Positions 33,650 to 41,927 of a DNA stretch of 64,000 bases are shown piece by piece. Positions within the stretch are counted from its first letter, which is position 1. Each line of letters opens with the position of its first letter. The stretch is from Sinimarinibacterium arenosum. Its GTDB lineage: Bacteria > Pseudomonadota > Gammaproteobacteria > Nevskiales > Nevskiaceae. Where the stretch lies: NCBI RefSeq assembly GCF_005047655.1, contig NZ_SUKF01000011.1, positions 1-64,000 of the forward strand, given 5' to 3'. Both the position numbers and the translations under genes were made by a program. The notes under the pieces are model-generated. The model was not told the DNA's origin and did not search any database. It saw only the letters and a program-made list of their open reading frames with translations.

Positions 33650-35452
33650 TTACGGCGCGACGCCCTCGATGCGAATCAGCGTCGGCTGGCCGCCCTCGGT
33701 GTGCCAGCTCGGGAAGTTGGACGTACTGGTCCACGCCGCACCGTCGGCGGTGATTTCGACGTCGCGGGTAAACGACACCGCGCGCGGCAGCGGAACGAAA
33801 TGCCAGGTCTGGCGCGCGATGTCGAAGGCCATCACCGAGTCCGACTGGTTGCCGTTCACCCAGACGATGCCGCGCGCCCGGTCCACGTTGAGCGAGTAGG
33901 GCGTTTCGCTGCCCGTCGGCTGTACCGGCAGCTCGTGGCGGGTGAAGCTGCCGCTGCGCGGATCGTACCGGGCGATCGCGGATTCGGGGAACGCGGCAAT
34001 CCACAGATTGCCGTCAGCGTCGGCGCGCAGACGGCGCGGGCCGGCAAAGGGCGTCGGCACCATCGTCAACGCCAGCGTCTGCGGATCGATGCGGCCGATG
34101 TCGTCTGCATACAGGCGCGCGAACCAGACCGCGCCGTCGGGCGCCACCTCGACACCATAGGGGAGGGGCAGGCCCGAGGACTGCCAGTCGATCGGCAGCC
34201 TGTTCAGCGGCAGCCCCCAGTCGGCGAGCCTGAGGATCACGCCGACCAGCGCCACCGTGATGCGCTCACGCAGATTGCGCGGCGGCAGATCGACAAACGC
34301 GAAGCGGCCGCTGCGGCGATCGAGCATCGCCACCTGGTTCGACAGCGCCAGCGTGAACCACACGCGGTTGCGCGCATCGGCCCGGATCGTGTGCGGGTAA
34401 TAGCCCTCGTTGAACCGGTGCACGATGAAGGTGCCGCTTTCGGGCGCGAACTCGATGAGGCGCCGCTGCAACGAGCAGGTCATGAAAATGTGGCCGTCCG
34501 CGGGCGACTCGGCGAGGGAATGCAGGCCGACGTAGGTCTCGTGCTGCGGAAAGCTCCGGAGCCGCGCGGCCAGCAGGCCGCCCGGATCGTCGCCGGGATC
34601 GTGCGGCAACTTGTAGATCGTGTACCCGCCGCTGACAGGATCGATCTCGTAGAGGTCGTCCTTGAGGTTGTCGCCGACATAGACCTTGCCGTTGGAATGC
34701 GCCAGCAGATCGTGCATCTGCGACATTGCATCGCCGATCGGCCACTCGGTGATGGCGATGCCGGCGAGGTCCTGCGACCACGGCGTACCGGCAGGAATCC
34801 TCTGCGGATGCTCGCGCAGTTCGCGATAGCCGCGGCTCAGGCGCTCCGGGAGCGCGTCTTGCGCCGCGCTCGCCAGCCGCGACCCGTAGGTGATCATGCG
34901 CGCGATGGCGCCGTGCCATTGGTCCGCGCTGCGTTCGCGGCGCAGGAATGCGTTGCCCTGCTGATGGCAGAACGCGCACTGCAGCGCGAAGTGCTTCTTC
35001 AGTGTCGCGTCGCCCAGATCGAGCTGGGAAAACCACGCATTGGCAGGCCGGCTCGCGGCCAAGGCTGCGGGATCGGATTCCGGCTCGAGTCGCAGCTCCA
35101 GGTAGGCATCGCCGCGCACTCGATCGAGGTTCAGCGTCCGGTATCCCGGGCGGCGCAGTTGCAGGCGCAAATCGGCGAATGGCGGCTTTGCGATCCTCAG
35201 CAGGCCGTGGGCGTCGGTGAACCAGGCATGCTCCGGCTGCGCGCGGCCGCGGAGCGGTGTGCCGTTTCCGCTGTGCTCTCCTACCGCCGGGGCCGTGGAC
35301 CAGGCGCGCACCATGACGGCAGGCAGTTCCGTGCCGTCCGCGCCGGTCAGCTTCAGTTCCAGGGCCGTTGCTGGACTGCAGCACGCCAGGCCCAGCGCCA
35401 GCAGCGCCCAGAGCCGGCGTTGGTGGTGTTCAGCAGGCTGCCCGAGTCCCAC
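33650..35452 (-). CDS. Secreted c-heme beta-propeller (Vgb-lyase-like), copy 1
   Basis: The 600-residue product has a signal peptide (LWALLALGLACCSPATA) and a carboxypeptidase-regulatory-like beta domain (about 35-125). A single c-type heme site CAFCH (about 160) is in a helical region, followed by a C-terminal propeller with repeats such as GLPLPYGVEVAPDGAVWF and TPYSLNVDRARGIVWV, like virginiamycin B lyase and NHL/SMP-30 repeats. It is periplasmic. A paralogue (38386-40143) heads the same operon. Vgb-like propellers bind small molecules; the added heme implies electron transfer or a redox step. Last gene of the five-gene unit. Confidence 0.72.
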   Translation of the reverse strand: MGLGQPAEHHQRRLWALLALGLACCSPATALELKLTGADGTELPAVMVRAWSTAPAVGEHSGNGTPLRGRAQPEHAWFTDAHGLLRIAKPPFADLRLQLRRPGYRTLNLDRVRGDAYLELRLEPESDPAALAASRPANAWFSQLDLGDATLKKHFALQCAFCHQQGNAFLRRERSADQWHGAIARMITYGSRLASAAQDALPERLSRGYRELREHPQRIPAGTPWSQDLAGIAITEWPIGDAMSQMHDLLAHSNGKVYVGDNLKDDLYEIDPVSGGYTIYKLPHDPGDDPGGLLAARLRSFPQHETYVGLHSLAESPADGHIFMTCSLQRRLIEFAPESGTFIVHRFNEGYYPHTIRADARNRVWFTLALSNQVAMLDRRSGRFAFVDLPPRNLRERITVALVGVILRLADWGLPLNRLPIDWQSSGLPLPYGVEVAPDGAVWFARLYADDIGRIDPQTLALTMVPTPFAGPRRLRADADGNLWIAAFPESAIARYDPRSGSFTRHELPVQPTGSETPYSLNVDRARGIVWVNGNQSDSVMAFDIARQTWHFVPLPRAVSFTRDVEITADGAAWTSTSNFPSWHTEGGQPTLIRIEGVAP

Positions 35453-35479
35453 GGAAACCTCGACCGATAGCGTCCATCG

Positions 35480-36154
35480 TCAGGCACTTTCGACTGGGAA
35501 CAAGTACGTGTTCTCCAGTTCGATGTGCTCCGAGACATCGTCGCTGAGCTTGCACAGACCGAGACATAGCGCATGCCAGTGCGTACAGGCATCGTCCGGC
35601 ACGCGGCAACCATCTGTCAGCCGTTCGATATGCCGTAGTCGCGCGAGGTGGTCTTCATGCTCCACGCGCAGCATCGCGATTGGGAGAGAGATCACGTCGA
35701 TGTGCAGGCAGAGTATCGGGAATGCGAGATCCTCTTCCGTTTGCATATGTGCCTCCATGGCTCGCCCGAGACTATCGAGCGCATCGGCAAGGCCCAGGGG
35801 AACCTGCGGGTGGTTACGGTGCACAGTCTCAACGCGTAACGCGAGACGTACCAGTTCTGGCAACTCCCGGCGGTGAACGCGATGGAAGCGTTCTTCGATG
35901 TGCCGGATCAGCCGATGTCGGTCCGGTGGTGGAGTCGGGAAGCTGGATGGGTCCAGCGCGTCGAGTTCCGACGCGACTGCGTCTGCGGACAGCCTGAGGT
36001 GTGCCGCAGCGTCCAAAAGCGTCGTGCGACCGTTACGCCAATAGTCCAAACGGTACTTCTGGAGGACCGCTGTGGCGCCGGGCATGGTTGTCGCCAGATC
36101 ATGCAGCGTGCGCTGGGCGACGAGGGTGAGATCGGGGCGAATGCTTGTGTTCAT
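35480..36154 (-). CDS. RIC/YtfE/ScdA-like di-iron protein
   Basis: The 224-residue product has an N-terminal ScdA_N domain (TLHDLATTMPGATAVLQKYRLD) and a hemerythrin four-helix bundle. Its iron-ligand motifs are RHIEERFHRVHRRELP, AHMQTEEDLAFP, RVEHEDH and EHIELENTYLFP. Family members repair Fe-S centres damaged by nitric oxide or handle NO directly. The usual Cys pair after the N-terminal helix (DYCCGG type) is replaced by DYWRNG, so that part differs. It sits between GMC oxidoreductase and a heme-propeller gene in one FNR-marked operon, which fits nitrosative conditions during nitrate respiration. Confidence 0.82.
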   Translation of the reverse strand: MNTSIRPDLTLVAQRTLHDLATTMPGATAVLQKYRLDYWRNGRTTLLDAAAHLRLSADAVASELDALDPSSFPTPPPDRHRLIRHIEERFHRVHRRELPELVRLALRVETVHRNHPQVPLGLADALDSLGRAMEAHMQTEEDLAFPILCLHIDVISLPIAMLRVEHEDHLARLRHIERLTDGCRVPDDACTHWHALCLGLCKLSDDVSEHIELENTYLFPVESA

Positions 36155-36167
36155 GAGGCGCGGTCGG

Positions 36168-37985
36168 TCAGCTCGCCAGTTCCGTGTCCATCATTCCGGC
36201 CAATCGAAGCGACAGCGCCATGATCGTGAGCTGCGGATTGACGCCCGGAGTGTCGGGCAGCAGTGACGCGTCGCTGACGAAGATATGACGACATCCGTAG
36301 AGGCGGTGATCGACGTCGGCGACGCGACCCATGCCGGCGGTGCCCTGCGGGTGGAAGCCGCTGGCGACAAGATGGTGGGCCCGTACGTCAGCAGGCGAAA
36401 AGTCGGCGAGCTGCGCGGCAGTGATGAACTCGTTGCGCAGTCCGATCAGCGGCAGCAGTACGCACTCGGCGCCGGCGGCAAAGAATGCCTCGGCCATCAG
36501 CTTCATGCCGCGCGCGAGATCGAGCACATCGTCCGCATGCAGTGCATAGCGCAGCACCGGCTGGCCGCCGGTCCAGCGCACCGAGCCGCTGCCGCGGTCG
36601 AGGGCCATCATGCCGAAGCTGGCAGCACGATCGTAGTGGTCCATCCAGTAATCCGCAGCAGCCCCCGCGCAAGGAAGCACCGGCGCGACGGTGCTCTTGG
36701 GCGTGAAGATGCCTTCGAAGGCGATGCGCGGCAGTTCCGGCGCCTGATAGCCCATGCCCTGCGCAATCCCGCGCTCGCCGTGCACGGAATCGGGCATCAA
36801 CGCCAGCACTTTGGCCGCAGGGTGGACCTTGAGGTGATCGCCGGCCGCGCGCCAGTGCGAGCCCAGGCGATTGGCGCGGATCAGTTGCGGCGTGCCCAGG
36901 GCGCCGCCGGCGAGCACGCACTTGCGTGCGCGCAGGCTCAGGCGTTGCCCATCACGGAACCGGACATGCAGCTGAACGCCGGTGCTCGATTCGGCAATGC
37001 GGTCCACGCGCGCGCCGGGGTAGAGCACTCCACCGCGCTGCAGTGCCAGCGGCAGAAACGCAATGTCGGTGCTGCGCTTGTGGAAGCGCGGACAGCCGAA
37101 AGGACAGCGCCCCAGGCCCTCGCAAGCGGGGGTGTTGCGCGGCAACACATAGGCGCCTTCGCGTCCCAATGACTTGAGTCCCCGCTCGAAGATTTCGCCG
37201 GAGGCACCGAGCAGCTTGCGGTCCGGCACACACACGCCGAGCGTTTCGCGGACGCGGGCAAGCTCTCCAGACAGCAGGCCGTCGCTGAACGGCAGGCCGG
37301 TGATGCGGTCCCACTGCCGCAGGAAGGGCGGCTGCGGCTCCAGGCAGGTCGCCGAATTGATGGGCGTGGTACCGCCGACATTGCGCCCGAGCATTACCGG
37401 CAACAGCGCGTTGCCGCTGGCGCCGCCGACGAAGCCCTGGTTCAGGTAGTAGTGCGCAAGGGCGCCGGCGGTGGTCTCGCCCTGAACCAGGCCGCCGGCC
37501 TCCAGGATGGCAACGCGATGGCCGCGCGCCGCGAGGTCCGCGGCAAGTGGCGCACCGCCGGCGCCGGAGCCGACCACGATGACATCGAATTCGGCGTGGT
37601 CCGTCAAAGGTGGCACCCGCGCCAGCAACGGCTCCAGCGGATGCGGCGTCTGCCGCGGCGGCGGCTCGGCATGGCGCAGCTCCCACAGCGGCAGACGCGC
37701 CAGCAGATAGATGCCGCGGATCCACAGTCGCCCGGCGTGGTGCGCGCGTTGCTCCAGCTCCTCGAAGGCGGTCGCATCGAGCCGGCTGGCGCGACGCCAG
37801 CGGCCCAGCAGCAGCCGCGGAAACACGAATTCGATGAGCCACAGGCCGGCCGCGCGCAGCAGTGCGACCGCGCGCGGGTAGCGGCGCGCGCGCTGGCCGG
37901 CCGCCATCGCAAGAGCGCCGGCGCGGACGGGCGCACAGCCGCGCGCAATCAGCCAGCGGCGCGCGAACGCTTCGCCGGCGTTCAC
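36168..37985 (-). CDS. GMC-family FAD oxidoreductase
   Basis: The GTG at 37985 overlaps the preceding TAG. The 605-residue product has a hydrophobic N-terminal region (about 40-60), possibly a membrane anchor, then the FAD site VIVVGSGAGGAPLAADLAARG. GRNVGGTTPINSATC follows, a cysteine-rich segment CEGLGRCPFGC, and the C-terminal HPQGTAGMGR and GVNPQLTIMALSLRLA with the catalytic His/Asn region. GMC enzymes oxidise alcohols, sugars or sterols. With c-heme proteins beside it, electrons may pass to cytochrome c rather than O2. The substrate is not evident. Confidence 0.85.
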   Translation of the reverse strand: MNAGEAFARRWLIARGCAPVRAGALAMAAGQRARRYPRAVALLRAAGLWLIEFVFPRLLLGRWRRASRLDATAFEELEQRAHHAGRLWIRGIYLLARLPLWELRHAEPPPRQTPHPLEPLLARVPPLTDHAEFDVIVVGSGAGGAPLAADLAARGHRVAILEAGGLVQGETTAGALAHYYLNQGFVGGASGNALLPVMLGRNVGGTTPINSATCLEPQPPFLRQWDRITGLPFSDGLLSGELARVRETLGVCVPDRKLLGASGEIFERGLKSLGREGAYVLPRNTPACEGLGRCPFGCPRFHKRSTDIAFLPLALQRGGVLYPGARVDRIAESSTGVQLHVRFRDGQRLSLRARKCVLAGGALGTPQLIRANRLGSHWRAAGDHLKVHPAAKVLALMPDSVHGERGIAQGMGYQAPELPRIAFEGIFTPKSTVAPVLPCAGAAADYWMDHYDRAASFGMMALDRGSGSVRWTGGQPVLRYALHADDVLDLARGMKLMAEAFFAAGAECVLLPLIGLRNEFITAAQLADFSPADVRAHHLVASGFHPQGTAGMGRVADVDHRLYGCRHIFVSDASLLPDTPGVNPQLTIMALSLRLAGMMDTELAS

Positions 37986-38389
37986 TACGTGCCCCTGCGT
38001 GCGGTCGGACGCGTAGCGATCAGCGTCAGTCCGACGAAGCCGTCTGCCGCTGCGCACAGCCACCAGCCGCTGAACGCGGTCAGCGCAAATATCGAGAAGG
38101 CGAGCGTGCTGGCGAGCTTGGACAGCAACACTGCGTTGAGCAGCTGCGGCGGTGCGTCTGGCCCGCCGGCCTGCCAGGCGAGATAGACCAGTGTCGCCAT
38201 CAGCGACAGCGCCAGTCCGTACCACAGCGACGCGCGCGCCACCGCTTCCGCGAATCCCGGCGACAGACCCAGCACGCGCGCGAGCGCATCGAGCAGCATC
38301 GCGACCGTTGCCGGCGCAAAGGCGAACGAAAGTCCCGCGATCACGAACACGACCGCCCAGATCCGGCACAGGCGATGGTGGAGGCTCAT
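37985..38389 (-). CDS. Small integral membrane protein of the GMC operon
   Basis: The 134-residue product has four hydrophobic segments (about 10-30, 45-65, 75-95, 100-125) and few charged residues. I recognise no family. Its ATG overlaps the heme-propeller stop (ATGA) and its TAG touches the GMC start, so all three are translationally coupled. It could anchor the GMC protein at the membrane or pass electrons to quinone. Confidence 0.6.
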   Translation of the reverse strand: MSLHHRLCRIWAVVFVIAGLSFAFAPATVAMLLDALARVLGLSPGFAEAVARASLWYGLALSLMATLVYLAWQAGGPDAPPQLLNAVLLSKLASTLAFSIFALTAFSGWWLCAAADGFVGLTLIATRPTARRGT

Positions 38390-40143
38390 TGCGAGGTCTC
38401 TCCGGGCCGCAGGCAGACGATGGACTGCATCTGATCCTCGATGGCCATCGGCGGCAGGTTGGAATTGGTCGAGCACACCGATCCGTCCGCCGTGAACACG
38501 ATGTCGCGCATGTAAGTCGTGCGCGTCGGCATCGGATACGCGGTCCAGCGCGCTGATGCGGGTGTAAAGCGGAACATGCGGTCGGACTGGTTCGACGTGA
38601 TCCAGACATCGCCGGTCTGCGGATGCACGTTGAGCGCGTAGGGGGTTTCGAACTCATCCGGGGCAAGCACCGGCATTGGATGGCGGGTGAACTGCTGCGT
38701 GTCCGGTTCGAATTTCAACAGCCCGCTGCCGCCGAACGCCGGGATCCACAGCGTGCCGTCGGGCGCGAAACGCATGCGCCGCGGTCCGGGCAGCGGCGTG
38801 TCCCACTCGCTGATCGCACCGGTCTTCGGATCGTAGCGGCCGATCTTGTCGGCGTAGAGCTTCGCGTACCACACGCTGCCGTCAACCGGATGGATGTCCA
38901 GGCCGTAGGGCAGGTTGAAAATGCGGTGGCCCTGGCCGCTCCACTTGTGGTGCGACAGCAGCAGCTGCAGATCCTTGCCGGGAAGCAGCGAGGCGATTTT
39001 CAGCACGCCGGTGAGCGTCGCGTCGGTGAGGCCCTGCCAGAAGCCGCCGGCCGGCAGGTCGATCACCTGCATTGCGCCGGTGCGGGGATCGAACCGGCCG
39101 AGCTGGTTCGACAGGGCGATCGAGAACCACAGCACGCCGTAACGGTCGAAGCGCAGCGTGTGCGGATACACTGCGCCGCCGCCGACGTTGTGGAAGCTGT
39201 AACGCTCCGTCGCCGGGTCGAGCACGCCGATCTCCGCCGACATGGAATTGGTTGTGTAGAGGCGGCCGTCGGGTCCGCGCACGATGCTGTGCGGGCCGTG
39301 GTGGGCGTGGAACGCAGCCACCGGCGCGGAGGCGCCGGCGAAGTCGCCGTGCAACGGCAGGCCGTTGTCCGGCATCGGCAGAGCGGTGGATTGCGCCGTC
39401 GCAAGGTCGGTGACGTAGACGCGGTCGTTGGCCATGTCCACGCTGTAGAAGAGGCCGTCGTCACCGAGCTCGACGTCGTGCACGAACGCCCCGTTGCCGG
39501 CGACCGCCACTTCCGTGAGCGTGGTGCCAGCGGTGGCTGGGTCGTAGACATGGGTCTGCCGGTCCGGAATCGGCCGTCCGTCGAAGCTCGCAGCCAAGGC
39601 GGCCGCCACCTGCCTACGCGCCGGCCAGGTCAGCAGCGCGCCATAGCGTTCCATGCGATCGATGGTCTCGCGCCACTGCGTTTCGGTTCGGGGCCGCCGT
39701 GTCCAGGCATTGCCGAGCTGATGGCAGTAAAAGCACTGCGAGCGGTAGCCCTGGCGGATGCGCTCGTCTTCCAGGTGGACGCGTGCCGCATGCGCCGACG
39801 CCGGCAGTGCGTCTGAGACCTGGGCGGGTTTGCTCAGTCGAGCCAGGGTGATGCTCAGAGGCCGAGGATTTGCGCTCACTGCGGCGATGTCGCGGCTCTC
39901 GTCAGCGAAGCCGGGCGCACGCACACTCAGGCGCGCCGCGCCGGACTGCCCGGTGCCCAGCAGGAAGCGACCGGATGCATCGCTGTAGACCGACTGGCGC
40001 AACACTCCATCGGCGCGCGTCAGGCTCACGATCGCGCCGGCGACGGAATCGCCGTCGACGGACGTCACCGTGCCTCGGATATCTGCGGCGTGCGCGGTCG
40101 ACAGCAGACATAGCGCAAGCGTCAGGCCATTTGCATTTGTCAT
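38386..40143 (-). CDS. Secreted c-heme beta-propeller (Vgb-lyase-like), copy 2
   Basis: The ATG at 40143 has GGAAG 6 bases upstream; the 585-residue product starts with a signal peptide ending TAHA. A carboxypeptidase-regulatory beta domain (IRGTVTSVDGDSVAGAIVSL) is followed by the heme site CFYCH and a propeller with PYGLDIHPVDGSVWYAKLYA, TPYALNVHPQTGDVWIT and similar blades. It shares domain order and many blade sequences with copy 1. It is the first gene of the operon; an FNR box lies 70 bp upstream. Confidence 0.75.
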   Translation of the reverse strand: MTNANGLTLALCLLSTAHAADIRGTVTSVDGDSVAGAIVSLTRADGVLRQSVYSDASGRFLLGTGQSGAARLSVRAPGFADESRDIAAVSANPRPLSITLARLSKPAQVSDALPASAHAARVHLEDERIRQGYRSQCFYCHQLGNAWTRRPRTETQWRETIDRMERYGALLTWPARRQVAAALAASFDGRPIPDRQTHVYDPATAGTTLTEVAVAGNGAFVHDVELGDDGLFYSVDMANDRVYVTDLATAQSTALPMPDNGLPLHGDFAGASAPVAAFHAHHGPHSIVRGPDGRLYTTNSMSAEIGVLDPATERYSFHNVGGGAVYPHTLRFDRYGVLWFSIALSNQLGRFDPRTGAMQVIDLPAGGFWQGLTDATLTGVLKIASLLPGKDLQLLLSHHKWSGQGHRIFNLPYGLDIHPVDGSVWYAKLYADKIGRYDPKTGAISEWDTPLPGPRRMRFAPDGTLWIPAFGGSGLLKFEPDTQQFTRHPMPVLAPDEFETPYALNVHPQTGDVWITSNQSDRMFRFTPASARWTAYPMPTRTTYMRDIVFTADGSVCSTNSNLPPMAIEDQMQSIVCLRPGETSQ

Positions 40144-40212
40144 CGCGGTCTTCCGCCTGCTGTCGCCTGGATTCAGTACCGACCAATGATGGCGCGCGCT
40201 GTGACGGCCCTT

Positions 40213-40226
40213 TTGATGTAGATCAT
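40213..40226. promoter_or_regulatory. FNR box upstream of heme-propeller operon
   Basis: TTGATGTAGATCAT, one mismatch at the last base. It lies 70 bp before the leftward operon. Confidence 0.65.
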
Positions 40227-40243
40227 GCGTCGCGGAGCGACCT

Positions 40244-40257
40244 TTGACGCAAATCAA
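40244..40257. promoter_or_regulatory. FNR box upstream of cytochrome c gene
   Basis: TTGACGCAAATCAA, 18 bp from the previous box. GAGGAT at 40280-40285 is at class II spacing for the rightward cytochrome gene. Confidence 0.8.
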
Positions 40258-40327
40258 CTCCAGCGAGCCGCGAACATGTGAGGATGCAGCGCCCGCTTTG
40301 GGGTGCACCTTTTCCGTTGAGCACGCA

Positions 40328-40651
40328 ATGTCCATTCAAAAGTCTGCTTCCGTCCTCTTGTTTCTGTTCTCCGCCGCCGCCACGGCGGGCGTGCCCGCGG
40401 GCAAGGGCGAGGAAATCGTCAAGAAGAGCTGCGCGATGTGCCACCAGATGCCCGGCATGGGCGCGCCGGTGGTTGGCAACAAGGCGGACTGGACTGCGCG
40501 CATTGCGCAGGGCAAGCCGACGCTTTACGACCACGCAATCAAGGGTTTCCAAGGGGCCAAGGGCGTGATGCCGCCCAAGGGCGCCAACCCCGCGCTGACC
40601 GACGACGAGATCAAGGCGGCGGTTGATTACATGGTGGGGCAGATTAAATAG
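40328..40651 (+). CDS. Small periplasmic cytochrome c (c5-like)
   Basis: The 107-residue product has a signal peptide ending around ATAG and one heme site CAMCHQMPGMGAP. GVMPPKGANPALTDDEIKAAVDYM supplies the distal methionine and C-terminal helix. This is the class I, c5/c555-like arrangement. It is divergent from the heme-propeller/GMC operon across paired FNR boxes and is the natural electron acceptor for that system. Confidence 0.85.
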   Translation: MSIQKSASVLLFLFSAAATAGVPAGKGEEIVKKSCAMCHQMPGMGAPVVGNKADWTARIAQGKPTLYDHAIKGFQGAKGVMPPKGANPALTDDEIKAAVDYMVGQIK

Positions 40652-40837
40652 CGGGTGATCGCAGAGTTCATGGACGCCGATAAGCGATGCGGCGACGATG
40701 GGGAAGGCGTACTGAAGAAGTAGATGTGCCTCTTCATCAGCCGCGTGTCGGGCGATAGGATTTCACCTTGAACGGTTCTGGCGCCGCTGGCCGCAACCGC
40801 AGGTGGATCAGAGGCGCGTACGCGGAGGAAGGGCAAG

Positions 40838-41458
40838 ATGAGTGCTGCACCGAAGACGGTACTCGATGTATCGCCCGAGGAGGCCGCCGCGATCCGCGCG
40901 GCGGTGCGCGCTGCGGACTTGTCGCAACTGGGGCAGGGCTATGTCCTGGCCTCTCCCGCGCATGTGGCGGGGCTTGTGGATCTGCTCAGCGACCCCGCCG
41001 TTTCGGATCCCATCTACGACCTGCCGCGGCCGTTGACTGCGGGCAACATTGCAACCTTGGTGGAGGAGGCCCGGTGCGCCCGCGAAGTCGGCGAAGGCCT
41101 GTTGGTTGTCCTGGTGGACACCGCGGGGCGCATCGCCAGCTATTCCCGCTTCACGGTCTGGCCGGAGCGCTCCGCCGCCGAGATTGTCGGAGCCTATCGC
41201 GCCGACCTGCAAAGCGTAGGCGTCGGCAAGACCGGCGCGGCGCGCAGCTTCGGCTGGATGTTCGAGTCGCTGGGTGTGCGCCTGATCGGCGTCACCGCTG
41301 CGCTCGACAACGTCCGTTCGGCCGGCGTGATCGAGGCGGCTGGCTTCCGGCCGATGGGTGAGCGCGACAGCGTCCGCCCGGATGGATCCGTCCGCCGCTC
41401 CCTCTACTGGGAAGGAACGCGCGAGGCTTGGCGCCAGCGCATGCAATCATCGCGGTGA
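40838..41458 (+). CDS. GNAT-family acetyltransferase
   Basis: The 206-residue product has the GNAT core: beta strands GLLVVLVDTAGRIASYSRFTVW, then GVGKTGAARSFGWMFESLGV where the acetyl-CoA pyrophosphate loop is expected, and DNVRSAGVIEAAGFRPMGE, the late motif typical of the family. It is cytosolic; the substrate is unknown. It has no FNR box and is likely a separate unit. Confidence 0.65.
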   Translation: MSAAPKTVLDVSPEEAAAIRAAVRAADLSQLGQGYVLASPAHVAGLVDLLSDPAVSDPIYDLPRPLTAGNIATLVEEARCAREVGEGLLVVLVDTAGRIASYSRFTVWPERSAAEIVGAYRADLQSVGVGKTGAARSFGWMFESLGVRLIGVTAALDNVRSAGVIEAAGFRPMGERDSVRPDGSVRRSLYWEGTREAWRQRMQSSR

Positions 41459-41489
41459 ACAGCTTGATATCGTGTCCTTCGCCGGACGC

Positions 41490-41810
41490 TCACTTTACGT
41501 TCACAGCAAGGCTCTCCAGCGTGATCACTTTGCCTTGCAGGCTTGTGGTGCAAACCGCCTGCGCAATCGTGCCGCCTCTGGCACGCGCTTTGAGATCGAC
41601 TGTGTAGTGCTTCTTGCGCGCCAGCAGTTCAATGATGCTCGGCGCCGGGTACAGTTTCTTCACCACGACGTTTCGATTGGAAAACTGCTGATCCACAAAT
41701 GCGGCGGCGCATGCATTGACCGCGCGATCGGCGCCCCCGGCTTGTGCTGCAAGGGGCGCAGCGGCAATGGTGAGAGACGTCCACAGCACCGCAATCATTC
41801 GCGTGTTCAT
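41490..41810 (-). CDS. Small secreted hypothetical protein
   Basis: Residues 1-24 form a signal peptide (AVLWTSLTIAAAPLAAQA). The mature part is about 80 residues with two cysteines (ACAAAF, VCTTSL) that could pair, and beta-rich segments (VVVKKLYPAP, HYTVDLKARARG). I do not recognise the family. It has its own perfect FNR box, so it is expected to be an anaerobic periplasmic protein. Confidence 0.6.
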   Translation of the reverse strand: MNTRMIAVLWTSLTIAAAPLAAQAGGADRAVNACAAAFVDQQFSNRNVVVKKLYPAPSIIELLARKKHYTVDLKARARGGTIAQAVCTTSLQGKVITLESLAVNVK

Positions 41811-41866
41811 CGTAGTCGCATTCCCAGCGGGACGGCGCAGGGTATTCGCACGATCCGCACCAGGAC

Positions 41867-41880
41867 TTGATATAGATCAA
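41867..41880. promoter_or_regulatory. FNR box, perfect consensus, for small secreted protein
   Basis: TTGATATAGATCAA. TACCCT on the minus strand (41844-41839) is at class II spacing ahead of the start at 41810. Confidence 0.83.
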
Positions 41881-41927
41881 CTTGCGCAAGATGCCAGTTG
41901 ATAGCGTCTATGGGCCATCCGCACGGG

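Noticed and set aside
33599-35470. Open frame of 623 codons on the plus strand opposite heme-propeller copy 1
   Set aside because: Antisense to a gene with signal peptide, CxxCH and propeller repeats; its own translation is Arg/Gln/Ala filler.
36168-37985. Naming the GMC oxidoreductase a cholesterol oxidase or choline dehydrogenase
   Set aside because: Only family-level motifs are visible; the neighbours (heme propellers, cytochrome c, RIC) do not identify a substrate.
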